This document shows positions 53,204 to 63,954 of a stretch of 64,000 nucleotides of DNA, one piece after another. The stretch is taken from contig DDQN01000063.1 of assembly GCA_002342685.1 (NCBI GenBank), positions 1-64,000 of the forward strand, read 5' to 3'. The stretch is from Vibrio sp. UBA2441 (GTDB taxonomy: Bacteria; Pseudomonadota; Gammaproteobacteria; Enterobacterales; Vibrionaceae). A model generated the notes under the pieces. The model was given only the letters and a program-made list of their open reading frames with translations, did not search any database and was not told the DNA's origin. Each line of letters starts with the position of its first letter. Positions within the stretch are counted from its first letter, which is position 1. A program made the translations under genes and the position numbers.

Positions 53204-54664
53204 TCAACTGTTTTGCATATTTATTACATTTAACTTAAGTGCAGCTAAGTTTTTTGCCACTTTGCCCACATCTCCAGCACCTTGTGTCAGAACTAGATCA
53301 CCATCTTTCATTAGGTTAGCTAATGCAGGCGCTAAGGATGCTGTATCTGGGACAAAAACAGGATCAATTTTGCCACGAGAGCGAATAGTCCGGCAGAGCG
53401 CACGGCCATCGGCTCCAGCAATTGGTTTTTCTCCCGCAGAATAAACATCTAACATAATCAGTAGATCGACTTTTTCCAGAACATTCGCAAAATCATCAAA
53501 AAGATCACGTGTACGACTGTATCTGTGTGGCTGAAATATCATTACAAGACGTTTATCTTCCCAACCCGCTCGCGCTGCTTGAATAGTGACATCAACCTCA
53601 CTCGGGTGGTGTCCATAATCATCCACTAACATCACATTTCCATGGCCTGTGTCGAACTCACCAAGGTGTTCAAAACGACGTCCAGTTCCTTCTGTTCCAG
53701 CCATTGCTTTAATAATGGCTGCGTCATCTATATCATCCTCAGTTGCTACCGCGATTGCCGCAGAAGCATTAAGAGCGTTATGTTTCCCTGGAATATTTAA
53801 CGTTATATCGAGGTTTGTTTTCCCTTTACGAATAACAGTGAACTTCCCTTGCTGCCCAAGTTGACGATAATTTTCAATTCGAATGTCAGCATCATCTGAA
53901 AAACCATAAGTAATGACTTGTCTGCTAACTTTAGGTATCAACTCTCTAACGACAGGATCATCAATACACATAATAGCCTGACCGTAAAATGGAAGGTTAT
54001 GCAGAAAATCAATAAAAGTCTGCTTTAGCACCTCAAAATCACCACCATAGGTTTCCATATGATCGGCTTCAATATTGGTGACTATACTCACCATCGGTTG
54101 CAAGTGTAGGAACGAAGCATCACTCTCATCAGCTTCAGCGATCAAAATTCGGCTTGACCCAAGTCGGGCATTGGTTCCCACGCTTTTGACCAGCCCACCA
54201 TTGACGAAAGTAGGATCTAACCCAGCCTCAGAATAAATCTGTGTAACTAAGGCGGTGGTCGTTGTCTTACCATGTGTTCCTGCCACTGCGATGCCATGTC
54301 TAAAACGCATAAGTTCTGCCAACATTTCAGCACGACGAACAACTGGAATTCGCTTCTCTTTAGCCGCCAACAATTCAGGGTTATCTTGTTTAATCGCGGT
54401 AGAAACCACCACCACACTCGCTTTTTCTATATTTTTTGCATCATGACCAAAGAAAATCTCTGCGCCTTTACTGCTCAGTCGTTTTGTTACTGGGTTCTCA
54501 GATAAGTCTGACCCTGAAATCTGGTAACCTTCGTTTAGGAGCACTTCTGCGATGCCACTCATTCCGGCACCACCAATTCCTACAAAATGAATGCACTTCA
54601 CTCTACGCATTTCGGGAACGATGGCTCTAATTTGGGATAAGTTTTGTGTATGATCTATGGTCAT
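53204..54664 (-). CDS. murC: UDP-N-acetylmuramate-L-alanine ligase
   Basis: Adds L-Ala to UDP-MurNAc, the first step of stem peptide synthesis. The 486 residues contain the N-terminal dinucleotide-like motif HFVGIGGAGMSGIAEVL, the ATP loop GTHGKTTT (about 122-129), the EADESDASF segment, and the C-terminal DDYGHHPSEV of Mur ligases. It follows murG by 10 bp. Confidence 0.98.
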   Translation of the reverse strand: MTIDHTQNLSQIRAIVPEMRRVKCIHFVGIGGAGMSGIAEVLLNEGYQISGSDLSENPVTKRLSSKGAEIFFGHDAKNIEKASVVVVSTAIKQDNPELLAAKEKRIPVVRRAEMLAELMRFRHGIAVAGTHGKTTTTALVTQIYSEAGLDPTFVNGGLVKSVGTNARLGSSRILIAEADESDASFLHLQPMVSIVTNIEADHMETYGGDFEVLKQTFIDFLHNLPFYGQAIMCIDDPVVRELIPKVSRQVITYGFSDDADIRIENYRQLGQQGKFTVIRKGKTNLDITLNIPGKHNALNASAAIAVATEDDIDDAAIIKAMAGTEGTGRRFEHLGEFDTGHGNVMLVDDYGHHPSEVDVTIQAARAGWEDKRLVMIFQPHRYSRTRDLFDDFANVLEKVDLLIMLDVYSAGEKPIAGADGRALCRTIRSRGKIDPVFVPDTASLAPALANLMKDGDLVLTQGAGDVGKVAKNLAALKLNVINMQNS

Positions 54665-54674
54665 TCAATAATTC

Positions 54675-55739
54675 TCATTGTTCTGTTAAGGCTATAATTG
54701 CCTTTGCAACGGTTTGGTCTGCATCTAATTTGGCTACTGCTTTTGCTTTCACTGCCATCGCTAGTAAATCATCACGACTCATTGTAGATATCATTTCTGT
54801 CAACTTATCTACCGTTAAGTCTGGCTGCTCCAGCATTTTGGCTGCTCCGCATTCGACTAGATGATCAGCGTTCAGTGCTTGCTGACGATCTTTATGCATA
54901 AATGGAATAAAAATAGCGCCAACACCCGCCGCAGATACTTCGGATACCGTTAAAGCACCAGATCGACAAACTAATATATCTGCCCATGAATAAGCTTGTG
55001 CTACATCATCAATAAATTCTGTCACATCAGCTTGAGCGACACCGTCAGTTCGATAGGCTGACAACACATTTTCACTATTATTCTTGCCCGCTTGGTGCCG
55101 AACACAAAAACCCTTTCCAAGCTTCTGCATTACCGGAGGCATTGTTGAATTTAAAATCTGAGCTCCCTGACTACCGCCCATAACCAAGATTCTTATGTCT
55201 CCGTTACGTTCCATAAATCGTGTAGCAGGATCTGGCAATGTGGCTACATCTTTACGTACCGGGTTGCCAACCACTTCGGCATTAGAAAAAGCGCCGGGAA
55301 AGGCTTGAAACACTTTTTTAGCTATCTTTGACAGCCATTGATTGGTCAGCCCCGCAACCGCGTTTTGCTCATGTAAAACTACAGGGATCCCACATAACCA
55401 TGCTGCAATACCGCCAGGCCCGCTCACATAGCCGCCCATACCAAGAACTACATCGGGTTGCCAGCGCTGTATATGTCGTTTCGCTTGAAAAATAGCATTT
55501 ACTATTTGAAAAGGTGCCTTGACTAACTTAGCCCCCCCCTGACCTCTTAAGCCTTTCACCTTAATAAAGTCAATTTCAATACCATGCTTAGGAACCAAGT
55601 CAGCTTCCATTCTGTCTGAAGTGCCTAACCAGCGAATCTCCCACCCTTGCATCTGTAATTGTTTAGCTACCGCCAGCCCCGGAAACACATGTCCCCCGGT
55701 ACCACCAGCCATGACTAATAAACGTTTATTCTTTTTCAT
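54675..55739 (-). CDS. murG: Lipid II synthase (GlcNAc transferase)
   Basis: Inner-face glycosyltransferase that adds GlcNAc to lipid I to make lipid II. The 354 residues have the GT-B fold motifs MAGGTGGHVFPGLAVA at the N-terminus, LGMGGYVSGPGG, VMGGSQGAQILN, and the UDP-GlcNAc site VCRSGALTVSEVSAAG. It overlaps ftsW by 14 bp. Confidence 0.98.
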   Translation of the reverse strand: MKKNKRLLVMAGGTGGHVFPGLAVAKQLQMQGWEIRWLGTSDRMEADLVPKHGIEIDFIKVKGLRGQGGAKLVKAPFQIVNAIFQAKRHIQRWQPDVVLGMGGYVSGPGGIAAWLCGIPVVLHEQNAVAGLTNQWLSKIAKKVFQAFPGAFSNAEVVGNPVRKDVATLPDPATRFMERNGDIRILVMGGSQGAQILNSTMPPVMQKLGKGFCVRHQAGKNNSENVLSAYRTDGVAQADVTEFIDDVAQAYSWADILVCRSGALTVSEVSAAGVGAIFIPFMHKDRQQALNADHLVECGAAKMLEQPDLTVDKLTEMISTMSRDDLLAMAVKAKAVAKLDADQTVAKAIIALTEQ

Positions 55740-56928
55740 CTTCGACTAATTCTTTTTTCACTATGCCATGAGTGCGTAACCGGCACTCATGATCAATACG
55801 TAACAATATTGAAACCGCCGTTGCCATAATAATGAGGCTTGAGCCGCCATAACTTATGAGTGGCAACGTTAACCCCTTTGTTGGAACAATTCCGGCTGCT
55901 GCTCCTACATTAACTAAGGATTGAAATGCAAACCAGACACCAATACCAAAAGCGAGATAACCGCCAAACTGTTCACCCGACTCCAGAGCTTTCTTGCCTA
56001 TAAATATCGCTTTTAGCACCAAAGAAAATAGCAGTATTAATATCAATGCAACGCCAATAAATCCAAGTTCTTCAGCAATAACAGCAAAAACAAAATCAGT
56101 ATGAGCCTCAGGTAGGTACTCCAGTTTCTGTACCGAATTACCAAGCCCTTGTCCAAACCAGTCTCCGCGACCAAAGGCCATCAATGACTGGGTAAGCTGA
56201 TAACCACTGCCAAACGGGTCTTCCCACGGGTCTAAAAAGGAAGTCACTCGTCGCATCCTATACGGCTCTATAAGGATAAGAACGACCACACCAGCAATGC
56301 CTACCAACATTAATGCTATAAACTGCCATAGCTTAGCACCTGCAATAAACAGCATGGCAAACATGGTCACCAGCATCACTATGACTGTGCCCAAATCAGG
56401 CTGACCAAGCAGCAACATTGCCAGTAAAGCGAAAATAATTATCGGCTTCATAAAACCACCGAAAAAGGTCTCTCGCACCTCTTCTCCTTTACGCACCAGA
56501 TAACCAGCCATAAAGATAAACAGAGACAGCTTAGCTACCTCTGCAGGTTGAAGATTGAACAACCCTAAAGGGATCCAGCGAGACGCACCATTTACTGACT
56601 TACCTGCAACCAATACAAAGACAAGTAAAATAAATGAGATGGTGAGTAATAATGTACTGTATTGCAGCCATTTTTTTAATGGAATCTGTAACACTACCGC
56701 CGAAGTGACGATAGCAAGGCAAATAAAGACCGCATGCCTAAACATAAAATGAAAAGGTTGCCCTGTCAGACGAGTACTAATAGGAAACGAGGCAGAAGTT
56801 ACCATCACTAATCCCGTTAACATTAGTCCTAAAGCAATCCACACCAACTGACGATCAAACAGAACCTCTGGAGCCGAAGAATTCCTACGGTTCAAAATGT
56901 GTTTTTTTATCTGTCTGATTTCCAACAC
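55726..56928 (-). CDS. ftsW: Septal peptidoglycan polymerase FtsW
   Basis: SEDS-family glycosyltransferase that works with FtsI at the septum. The 400 residues have about ten transmembrane helices. The family motif QPDLGTVIVMLVT lies near 175-187, with YLPEAHTDFVFAVIAEELGF and TKGLTLPLISYGGSSLI further on. It lies between murD (12 bp) and murG (overlap). Confidence 0.98.
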   Translation of the reverse strand: MLEIRQIKKHILNRRNSSAPEVLFDRQLVWIALGLMLTGLVMVTSASFPISTRLTGQPFHFMFRHAVFICLAIVTSAVVLQIPLKKWLQYSTLLLTISFILLVFVLVAGKSVNGASRWIPLGLFNLQPAEVAKLSLFIFMAGYLVRKGEEVRETFFGGFMKPIIIFALLAMLLLGQPDLGTVIVMLVTMFAMLFIAGAKLWQFIALMLVGIAGVVVLILIEPYRMRRVTSFLDPWEDPFGSGYQLTQSLMAFGRGDWFGQGLGNSVQKLEYLPEAHTDFVFAVIAEELGFIGVALILILLFSLVLKAIFIGKKALESGEQFGGYLAFGIGVWFAFQSLVNVGAAAGIVPTKGLTLPLISYGGSSLIIMATAVSILLRIDHECRLRTHGIVKKELVEDEKE

Positions 56929-56940
56929 TGCTCTTTCACC

Positions 56941-58257
56941 TTAAGCGTATTTTTCGGCAAGGGCAGTAAACGCATCCCCTCGGGCCATGAAATTCTTAAA
57001 TTGGTCAAAACTCGCACAGGCAGGTGAAAGCATGACCAAGTCACCCTCTTGTAAGTTTGGCGTTATTTTTTGAATAATTTGCTCCATGTCCTGCCAGCGA
57101 GAAGCGGATGGATGCAGTAACATGAACTCATCACCATCTTCGCCGAAACAGTACAAGGCAACATTTAACTTTGCTAGCGCAGGAGATAGCTCAGAAAAAT
57201 CAGCCCCTTTCCCTACACCACCGACAAGAAGGTGAAGCTTTCCTGCTACAGTTAACCCAGACAAGGCCGCCAACGTACTCGCCACGTTAGTTGCTTTTGA
57301 ATCGTTCACCCACTTAACGCCACGATTATCAACGACAACCTGACATCGATGTGTCAACCCATTGTAAGATTTTAATTTTTCTAGTGACTTTCGATAATCG
57401 ACCTGGGCACATTTAAGCAATGCCAATACCGTTAATACATTGGCGATATTATGCTTACCTACAAGCTTGAGCTCATCAATGGCCAAAACTAATTCGCCAT
57501 GGTCTGAAAGATATTGCTTTCCTTGTATATCCGTTAGCCCAAACTCCGCTGAGTCCAAGCCAAATGTCTGTATATTATGATGAACCTTATCCGGATAGGT
57601 CTGCTTATCGTCTCGATTAACGACTATCGATTCGGCATGCTGAAATATTCTCAGTTTGGCTTCACGGTATGAAGCCATGTCGTCATACCTATCCATATGA
57701 TCTTCGGATAAATTTAGAAATGCCGCGGCTTTAAGTTTGAGTGAACTAGTGGTCTCCAACTGAAAACTCGATAATTCCAACACATAAAGATCAGCAGGGT
57801 CATTCAAGAGCTCTAAAGCTGGAACACCTATATTTCCGCCAACGCCCACTTTTAAACCCGCCGCCTTTGCCATCTCTCCGGCAAGGTCGGTAACTGTGCT
57901 TTTTCCGTTTGAACCAGTGATCGCAATAACGGGAGCATCTGCAGACCAGGCAAACAACTCAATATCACCAATAACCGGAATCCCTTTGTCCAAAACCTGT
58001 TGTATTTCTGGTGTTGCTAGCGCAATTCCAGGGTTGGTTACCACTAAATCAGCCGACAATAGCCAATCTAAATTCCAGCTACCACAATGTAACGGAATAT
58101 GGGATTCCAAGTCCGCAGTACCCGGAGGATTACTACGAGTATCAATCACTTTTACCGTAAGATTAGATTCCTGATTACTCAGGTGCTTAACGACAGAGAG
58201 CCCGGTAATACCGAGCCCTACAACCACTACATGTTGAATGTTTTCCCAATGCTGCAT
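56941..58257 (-). CDS. murD: UDP-MurNAc-L-Ala-D-Glu ligase
   Basis: Adds D-Glu to UDP-MurNAc-L-Ala. The 438 residues have an N-terminal VVVGLGITGLSVVKHL, the ATP loop GSNGKST (about 115-121), the ELSSFQLE motif, LNLSEDHMDRY, and NDSKATN. It lies 3 bp after mraY. Confidence 0.98.
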   Translation of the reverse strand: MQHWENIQHVVVVGLGITGLSVVKHLSNQESNLTVKVIDTRSNPPGTADLESHIPLHCGSWNLDWLLSADLVVTNPGIALATPEIQQVLDKGIPVIGDIELFAWSADAPVIAITGSNGKSTVTDLAGEMAKAAGLKVGVGGNIGVPALELLNDPADLYVLELSSFQLETTSSLKLKAAAFLNLSEDHMDRYDDMASYREAKLRIFQHAESIVVNRDDKQTYPDKVHHNIQTFGLDSAEFGLTDIQGKQYLSDHGELVLAIDELKLVGKHNIANVLTVLALLKCAQVDYRKSLEKLKSYNGLTHRCQVVVDNRGVKWVNDSKATNVASTLAALSGLTVAGKLHLLVGGVGKGADFSELSPALAKLNVALYCFGEDGDEFMLLHPSASRWQDMEQIIQKITPNLQEGDLVMLSPACASFDQFKNFMARGDAFTALAEKYA

Positions 58258-58260
58258 GTA

Positions 58261-59343
58261 TTATCGAACCTTTAAGGTAGCCAATCCAACTAACACAAGA
58301 ACAATAGAAATAATCCAGAATCGAACAATTACCCTAGGTTCTGGCCAGCCTTTCAACTCATAATGATGATGAATCGGTGCCATTCTAAATACTCGTTGAC
58401 CACGTAATTTGTATGACCCAACCTGTAAAATGACAGAAAGTGTCTCCATAACAAAAACGCCTCCCATGATCACCAAAATAAACTCTTGGCGAACTAATAC
58501 GGCAATAATTCCCAATGCACCACCAAGCGCTAAGGAACCAACGTCCCCCATGAATACTTGTGCAGGATAAGTATTAAACCAGAGAAAGCCTAAGCCAGCC
58601 CCAACTATCGCAGTACATACAATAACCAACTCGCTGGTCAGTGGGATATAAGGAATATGAAGGTACTGAGCAAAATTAACGTTACCTGTCGCCCATGCAA
58701 TAACGGCAAAACCCGCAGCGACTAACACGGTTGGTAAAATGGCCAATCCATCTAAACCATCGGTAAGATTAACGGCATTGCTGGTTCCGACAATTACAAA
58801 GTAAGTCAGAACAACATAAAATAAACCAAGTTGTGGCATAACCTCTTTAAAGAAAGGCACAACCAATTGAGTCGCAGCGCTATCTTTACCATGTGCATAT
58901 AGGGCAAAGGCCACAACCAGAGCAATAGCTGATTGCCAAAAGTACTTCCAACGCGCAATTAGACCAGCGGGATCTTTTCTGACCACTTTTCTGTAATCAT
59001 CAACAAAACCAACTGCACCATAGCCAAGCAGCACTGCTAATACCGTCCAGACATAGATATTAGAAAGATCGGCCCACAATAGTACCGTCACTACAATTGA
59101 AGCAAGAATCATAACGCCCCCCATGGTAGGGGTACCGCGTTTACTAAAATGTGATTCTGGACCATCATTTCGCACAACCTGCCCTATCTGCAGAAGTTGT
59201 AACCGTTTGATCAGTTTAGGTCCAATCCAAAGAGAAATACCCAGAGCAGTGATAATACTGACAATGGCTCTAAATGAAAGGTATTCAAACAACCGAAAAA
59301 ATGAAAAGTATGGCTGTAATAGCTCTGCTAACCAGATAATCAT
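58261..59343 (-). CDS. mraY: Phospho-MurNAc-pentapeptide translocase
   Basis: Polytopic membrane enzyme that makes lipid I from UDP-MurNAc-pentapeptide and undecaprenyl phosphate. The 360 residues match E. coli exactly. Visible motifs are FSKRGTPTMGGVMIL, GFVDDYRKVVRKDPAGL, NAVNLTDGLDGLAI and FMGDVGSLALGG with the Mg-binding Asp residues, plus MAPIHHHYELKGW. Its ATG overlaps the murF stop by 4 bp. Confidence 0.99.
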   Translation of the reverse strand: MIIWLAELLQPYFSFFRLFEYLSFRAIVSIITALGISLWIGPKLIKRLQLLQIGQVVRNDGPESHFSKRGTPTMGGVMILASIVVTVLLWADLSNIYVWTVLAVLLGYGAVGFVDDYRKVVRKDPAGLIARWKYFWQSAIALVVAFALYAHGKDSAATQLVVPFFKEVMPQLGLFYVVLTYFVIVGTSNAVNLTDGLDGLAILPTVLVAAGFAVIAWATGNVNFAQYLHIPYIPLTSELVIVCTAIVGAGLGFLWFNTYPAQVFMGDVGSLALGGALGIIAVLVRQEFILVIMGGVFVMETLSVILQVGSYKLRGQRVFRMAPIHHHYELKGWPEPRVIVRFWIISIVLVLVGLATLKVR

Positions 59344-60701
59344 TTATGCATCTCCTTTAACGCTTCAGCCACAATACTCATTCGGGCACTATTTGCCCCT
59401 TTAATTAATAAAGTATGACTTTGATCTGTAAACTTTTGCAACTGCTGTTCCATATAGTCGATTAATTCTTGGTGAGTTTCAAAGTGCTTCCCACCACACA
59501 CGTCGCTAATAACGTCGGTGTATTCACCATAAGTAAGCACATAGTCAAATTTAAATGGGGCAGCATAATCCCCGAGTTGACGGTGAAGTGCAAGAGTTTC
59601 ACTTCCTAACTCTGCCATATATCCTAAAATCAACCAGCGAGTCCCCGTATATGATGACAAAAGGTCCACAGCAGCCATCATAGCTGGAACACTTGCATTA
59701 TAGCTGTCATCTATCAGTCTAACTGTCGGTGTTAACTGTTGAACATCCACTCGCCCTTTCACATTAACCACTTTAGCCAACCCTTGGGCAATATCGTCTA
59801 GGCTACATCCAAACTCCATCGCTAAAGCAGAAGCCGCTAATGCATTTGAAACATTATGTTTACCGGCGACAGAAAGTCTAATAGCTCGGCTGCCCTTTGG
59901 AGTATCCATAACAAAAGAAGCGTTGCCATCGCAATCAAGTTTGATATCAGAACCCACAAAATCAGCATCTGAATTTTCTATTGAAAAACAGACCAAGTGC
60001 TTATCTTCTAGAACCTCATTCCAATACTCGCATCCCTGACTATCAAGGTTAATAATTGCGGTACCCTCTGCACTTAGGCCTTGAAAAATCTCACCTTTGG
60101 CTTGCTTAACTCCATTCAGAGAACCAAAACCTTCAAGATGAGCGGCCGCGACATTATTAACCAATGCAACACTTGGTTTTACCAGATTCGTCGTATAGGC
60201 AATTTCATCAATATGATTGGCACCAAGTTCTATCACCGCAAATTCATGTTCTGGGGTAGAACGAAGTAAAGTAAGAGGAACACCAATATCGTTATTAAAA
60301 TTACCGGCAGTAAACAACACATTACCCTTGATGGACAAAATCGCGCTCACCATTTCTTTTACTGTTGTTTTTCCGCAACTTCCAGTAATGGCTAAGGTTT
60401 TAATATCACACTGCTGATGAACCCAACTCCCTAACATACCAAGAGCCTGTCGGGTGTCCTTGACCACCAACTGAGGTAAATCAACCTCGAGCTGTCGACT
60501 AACTAATAGGGCTGACGCTCCCGCATCCATAGCTTGCTGGCCAAAGGAATGAGCATCAAAATTTTCACCTACCAAAGCTATAAAAAGAGAACCAGCTTCT
60601 ATATCTCTCGTATCGGTAGAGACGTTATTTATCAGGCAATCTTGCCCAATAAGTTGCGCTTGCACTGCTTTGCTAATATCGTTCAAAGAAGTCGAAATCA
60701 T
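59340..60701 (-). CDS. murF: UDP-MurNAc-tripeptide D-Ala-D-Ala ligase
   Basis: Adds D-Ala-D-Ala to complete the UDP-MurNAc-pentapeptide. The 453 residues contain the ATP loop TGSCGKTTVKEM (about 107-118), ELGANHIDEI, and DDSYNASVPAMM. It overlaps murE by 4 bp and mraY by 4 bp, which points to coupled translation. Confidence 0.98.
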   Translation of the reverse strand: MISTSLNDISKAVQAQLIGQDCLINNVSTDTRDIEAGSLFIALVGENFDAHSFGQQAMDAGASALLVSRQLEVDLPQLVVKDTRQALGMLGSWVHQQCDIKTLAITGSCGKTTVKEMVSAILSIKGNVLFTAGNFNNDIGVPLTLLRSTPEHEFAVIELGANHIDEIAYTTNLVKPSVALVNNVAAAHLEGFGSLNGVKQAKGEIFQGLSAEGTAIINLDSQGCEYWNEVLEDKHLVCFSIENSDADFVGSDIKLDCDGNASFVMDTPKGSRAIRLSVAGKHNVSNALAASALAMEFGCSLDDIAQGLAKVVNVKGRVDVQQLTPTVRLIDDSYNASVPAMMAAVDLLSSYTGTRWLILGYMAELGSETLALHRQLGDYAAPFKFDYVLTYGEYTDVISDVCGGKHFETHQELIDYMEQQLQKFTDQSHTLLIKGANSARMSIVAEALKEMHK

Positions 60702-62182
60702 GCTTGTAACCCCAGCAATTCAATCGCAGACTCTCGATCCGAGTAGTGAATCGTTTTATCTTTCAATACTTGATAGTCTTCGTGGCCTTTCCCTGCCAGC
60801 AAAATAATATCGCCAGAGTCAGATCGTTCAAAGGCCAGTTGAAGGGCTTTATATCTATCATGTTCTATAAGAGCTGAGCCCGGTGAAGTCATGCCTTCCA
60901 GCATATCTTCAACAATGATTACCTCGTTTTCACTGCGGGGATTGTCATCGGTAAGAATTACATGATCTGCCAGCTTTTCAGCAATGGCTGCCATCATGGG
61001 CCTCTTTCCTTTATCTCTATCGCCACCACAGCCAAAAATAACCCATAACTTACCGCTGCAATGTACCCTCAACGCTGACAATGCCTTCTCTAATGCATCA
61101 GGAGTGTGTGCATAATCAACAACAATCCTTGCTCTATTTTCAGACTGAAATAACTCCATTCTGCCAATCACGGGTTGCAGGTTTCTGGCACTATCTAACA
61201 AACGTTGTTTGTCAAAACCCAACGATAATAATGTAGCAAACGCCAGCATAAGGTTTGACGCATTAAAAGCGCCAATCAGAGGAGCACTGAGTTTACCTTC
61301 ACCCCAGCTTCCATTTAGCGAAATAGATATGCCATCGTCGGAGTATTTAACACTGTCAGCCCAAATGGCCTGATTTTGTGTCAATGGTTTTTCGATAGAT
61401 ACCGCAACAGCTTCAGTTAGTGTACCCAGCCATTTTTCACCGATAGGGTCATCAGCATTTATTACGGCTTTATTGCACTGATGCCGGGTAAATAAGCCCA
61501 TTTTGGCATCAGCGTAAGATTCCATCGTGCCATGATAATCTAAATGATCCCTACTCAGATTGGTAAATACACCGACCTCAAAAGGCAGCGCACTAACCCG
61601 TCCCTGTATAAGACCATGTGACGAGACTTCTAATGCCGTGTAGTTTGCCCCAAGATCAGATAATTGACTCAATGACTTCTGAATTTCCACTGCATTGCCC
61701 GTGGTATTCTTGGCCACCTCTAAAGCGTCCAAAAATCCATTGCCAGTGGTACCCATTACGGCTGCTTTTTTTTCTAGTAACTCTATCCACTGTGCGATCA
61801 ACTGAGTAATAGTTGTTTTGCCGTTTGTGCCAGTCACAGCCACTAATGTTGACGTTGAGCGATATAAACGCCCTGCGAGTTCAGACAGACATGAATCAAG
61901 ATCACTGACAAAAATAATTGGGCAGCTATTTTTGTAAGTAATCAAGCCGTGAGGATGATTCTCGCACGCCTGTGCAATAACTGACGTTGCACCATTTTCA
62001 ATGGCTTTGTCTATAAATTGTCGGCCATCAACCGCATGACCTTTAATCGCAATAAAAGTGTGGCCTGCTTTTATATTTCGACTGTCTAACTCTAACTGTT
62101 GAACTAAGTTTTTTTCTAAAACAGATTCATTCAGTTCAACCCAAGGGGATAGTAATGATATTAAATTATGGTTAACCACCAT
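60698..62182 (-). CDS. murE: UDP-MurNAc-L-Ala-D-Glu:meso-DAP ligase
   Basis: Adds meso-diaminopimelate to the stem peptide. The 494 residues contain the ATP loop VTGTNGKTTIT (about 115-125), EVSSHGLIQGR, NLSRDHLDYHG, and the DNPRSE motif that marks meso-DAP rather than lysine enzymes. Its product links to the DapB and aspartokinase steps encoded elsewhere in this window. It lies 26 bp after ftsI. Confidence 0.98.
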   Translation of the reverse strand: MVVNHNLISLLSPWVELNESVLEKNLVQQLELDSRNIKAGHTFIAIKGHAVDGRQFIDKAIENGATSVIAQACENHPHGLITYKNSCPIIFVSDLDSCLSELAGRLYRSTSTLVAVTGTNGKTTITQLIAQWIELLEKKAAVMGTTGNGFLDALEVAKNTTGNAVEIQKSLSQLSDLGANYTALEVSSHGLIQGRVSALPFEVGVFTNLSRDHLDYHGTMESYADAKMGLFTRHQCNKAVINADDPIGEKWLGTLTEAVAVSIEKPLTQNQAIWADSVKYSDDGISISLNGSWGEGKLSAPLIGAFNASNLMLAFATLLSLGFDKQRLLDSARNLQPVIGRMELFQSENRARIVVDYAHTPDALEKALSALRVHCSGKLWVIFGCGGDRDKGKRPMMAAIAEKLADHVILTDDNPRSENEVIIVEDMLEGMTSPGSALIEHDRYKALQLAFERSDSGDIILLAGKGHEDYQVLKDKTIHYSDRESAIELLGLQA

Positions 62183-62208
62183 AAAACTACGTCCTTCTTA
62201 AAAATTAT

Positions 62209-63954
62209 TTATTTAGCATCTGGAGCAATATTCAGGATCTGCAACGTCGATTTCATAACATCAGAAAATACAGGACCGGCGACCGTACCACCATAATATT
62301 GATCACCTTGTGGTTCATTAATGACAACCACCATAGCCACTTTGGGCTTACTGACAGGAGCTACACCTGCAACGATAGTCATATACTCATCGCTATAACC
62401 ACCTGCGGTCGCTTTACGAGAGGTTCCTGTTTTGGCCGCTATTCGATAACCTGACACCGCAGCCCTCGTCGCGGTCCCGCCTTTTTGAGTTACCTTTTCC
62501 AGCATATGTAATACGCTTTGGGCGTTTTTTTTGTCGACGACTTGAGCCGATTTCTCACTTTGATTATCTTTAATAATATGCAAAGGACGAAATAGACCGT
62601 AACTCCCTAACGTTGCATAAGCATGAGCTAACTGCAAAGGGGTAGCAGAAATTCCGTATCCAAAGGCAAGAGTGGCAATTTCAAATTTAGACCAACGACG
62701 GCGGTTAGGAAAAATACCTTCCGTTTCCCCCACAAGGTTTACACCCGTCGTCGCACCGAAGCCAACAGAGCTATACATACCAAGTAAGGCATCAAGAGGC
62801 ATGCCTAACGCCAGTTTGGCAACACCAATATTGCTGGATTTTTTTAAAATAGTCGCTAAGTTTGCTTTGCCAATTTTAGACGTATCCCTAACCCTGCTCC
62901 CGCCAATCTGCATAACACCATTACCTGTATCTATCATGGTATTAAGATCGGCAGTATCATTCTCCAGGGCCGCTAGCACGACAAAAGGCTTCATTGTTGA
63001 GCCCGGTTCCATAGAATCCGTAATCGTTCTATTACGCATCTTATAGCTCTGTAATTGCTGTCGATTGTTAGGATTATATGAAGGTGCATTGACCATCGCC
63101 AGAACCTCACCACTGTCAACGTCCAATATAATGACAGATCCAGACGTTGCCCTGTAATCAGCAACGGCTTGTTTTATCGCTCGATAGGCAATAGCTTGTA
63201 ATCTTTGGTCAATAGTGAGCTGAAGTGGTTTCCCTTCCTTGCGTTCATTCAACGAAATGTTCTCGACCACTCGCCCATAACGGTCTTTACGGATAGTCTT
63301 TTTGCCCGCTTCACCAGTGAGCCAAGAGTCATAGCTTCGTTCAACCCCTTCTAACCCATGATCATCAATGCCGGTCACTCCAATCAAGTGAGCACTCACT
63401 TCACCCGAAGGGTAGTAGCGACGAGATTCATTATTGAGTCCAATGCCTTTTAATTTTAACTCTTTTATATAGTTCGCCATGGCCGGACTGACCTGACGTT
63501 GAAGATAAATAAAACGCCGCTTCTGATTTTTCTTTATCTTTTTAAGCAGTACATCTCTTTTTAGCCCAAGAACATCGGCCAGTGCATACCACCTATCAAT
63601 TTCAGCAAACCCACCCGCCTTGAAAATGGCAACCGGATCAGCCCAGACCGCTTGAACAGGAACACTTACGGCTAATTGTTCGTCATTACGATCTGAAATA
63701 ATACCGCGCGCAGAAGGGATAGCTTTAACTCTAACTGATCGTAAATCCCCTTGACGGATCAAGTTGTCAGGTTCAATAACCTGAATATAAGCAACACGGC
63801 CAATGAGAATAGCAAGAACGACAAAGACAAATGAGACTAGAATATAGAAGCGCCAAGGGATAAGAAGAGACTCTGTTTTTTTTTCCAGACGTCGATTTGG
63901 CGATGCTTTACTTTTTAATGCGGCTGCTGCCCTTAATGGTTTTTTATTCGTCAT
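62209..63954 (-). CDS. ftsI: Septal transpeptidase PBP3
   Basis: Class B penicillin-binding protein that crosslinks septal peptidoglycan with FtsW. The 581 residues compare with 588 in E. coli. A basic cytoplasmic tail is followed by one transmembrane helix (about 33-55) and a pedestal domain with GRVVENISLNERKEG. The transpeptidase domain has the active-site motifs S319-T-M-K322, S373-S-N375 and K508-T-G510. Its ATG overlaps the ftsL stop (ATGA). Confidence 0.98.
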   Translation of the reverse strand: MTNKKPLRAAAALKSKASPNRRLEKKTESLLIPWRFYILVSFVFVVLAILIGRVAYIQVIEPDNLIRQGDLRSVRVKAIPSARGIISDRNDEQLAVSVPVQAVWADPVAIFKAGGFAEIDRWYALADVLGLKRDVLLKKIKKNQKRRFIYLQRQVSPAMANYIKELKLKGIGLNNESRRYYPSGEVSAHLIGVTGIDDHGLEGVERSYDSWLTGEAGKKTIRKDRYGRVVENISLNERKEGKPLQLTIDQRLQAIAYRAIKQAVADYRATSGSVIILDVDSGEVLAMVNAPSYNPNNRQQLQSYKMRNRTITDSMEPGSTMKPFVVLAALENDTADLNTMIDTGNGVMQIGGSRVRDTSKIGKANLATILKKSSNIGVAKLALGMPLDALLGMYSSVGFGATTGVNLVGETEGIFPNRRRWSKFEIATLAFGYGISATPLQLAHAYATLGSYGLFRPLHIIKDNQSEKSAQVVDKKNAQSVLHMLEKVTQKGGTATRAAVSGYRIAAKTGTSRKATAGGYSDEYMTIVAGVAPVSKPKVAMVVVINEPQGDQYYGGTVAGPVFSDVMKSTLQILNIAPDAK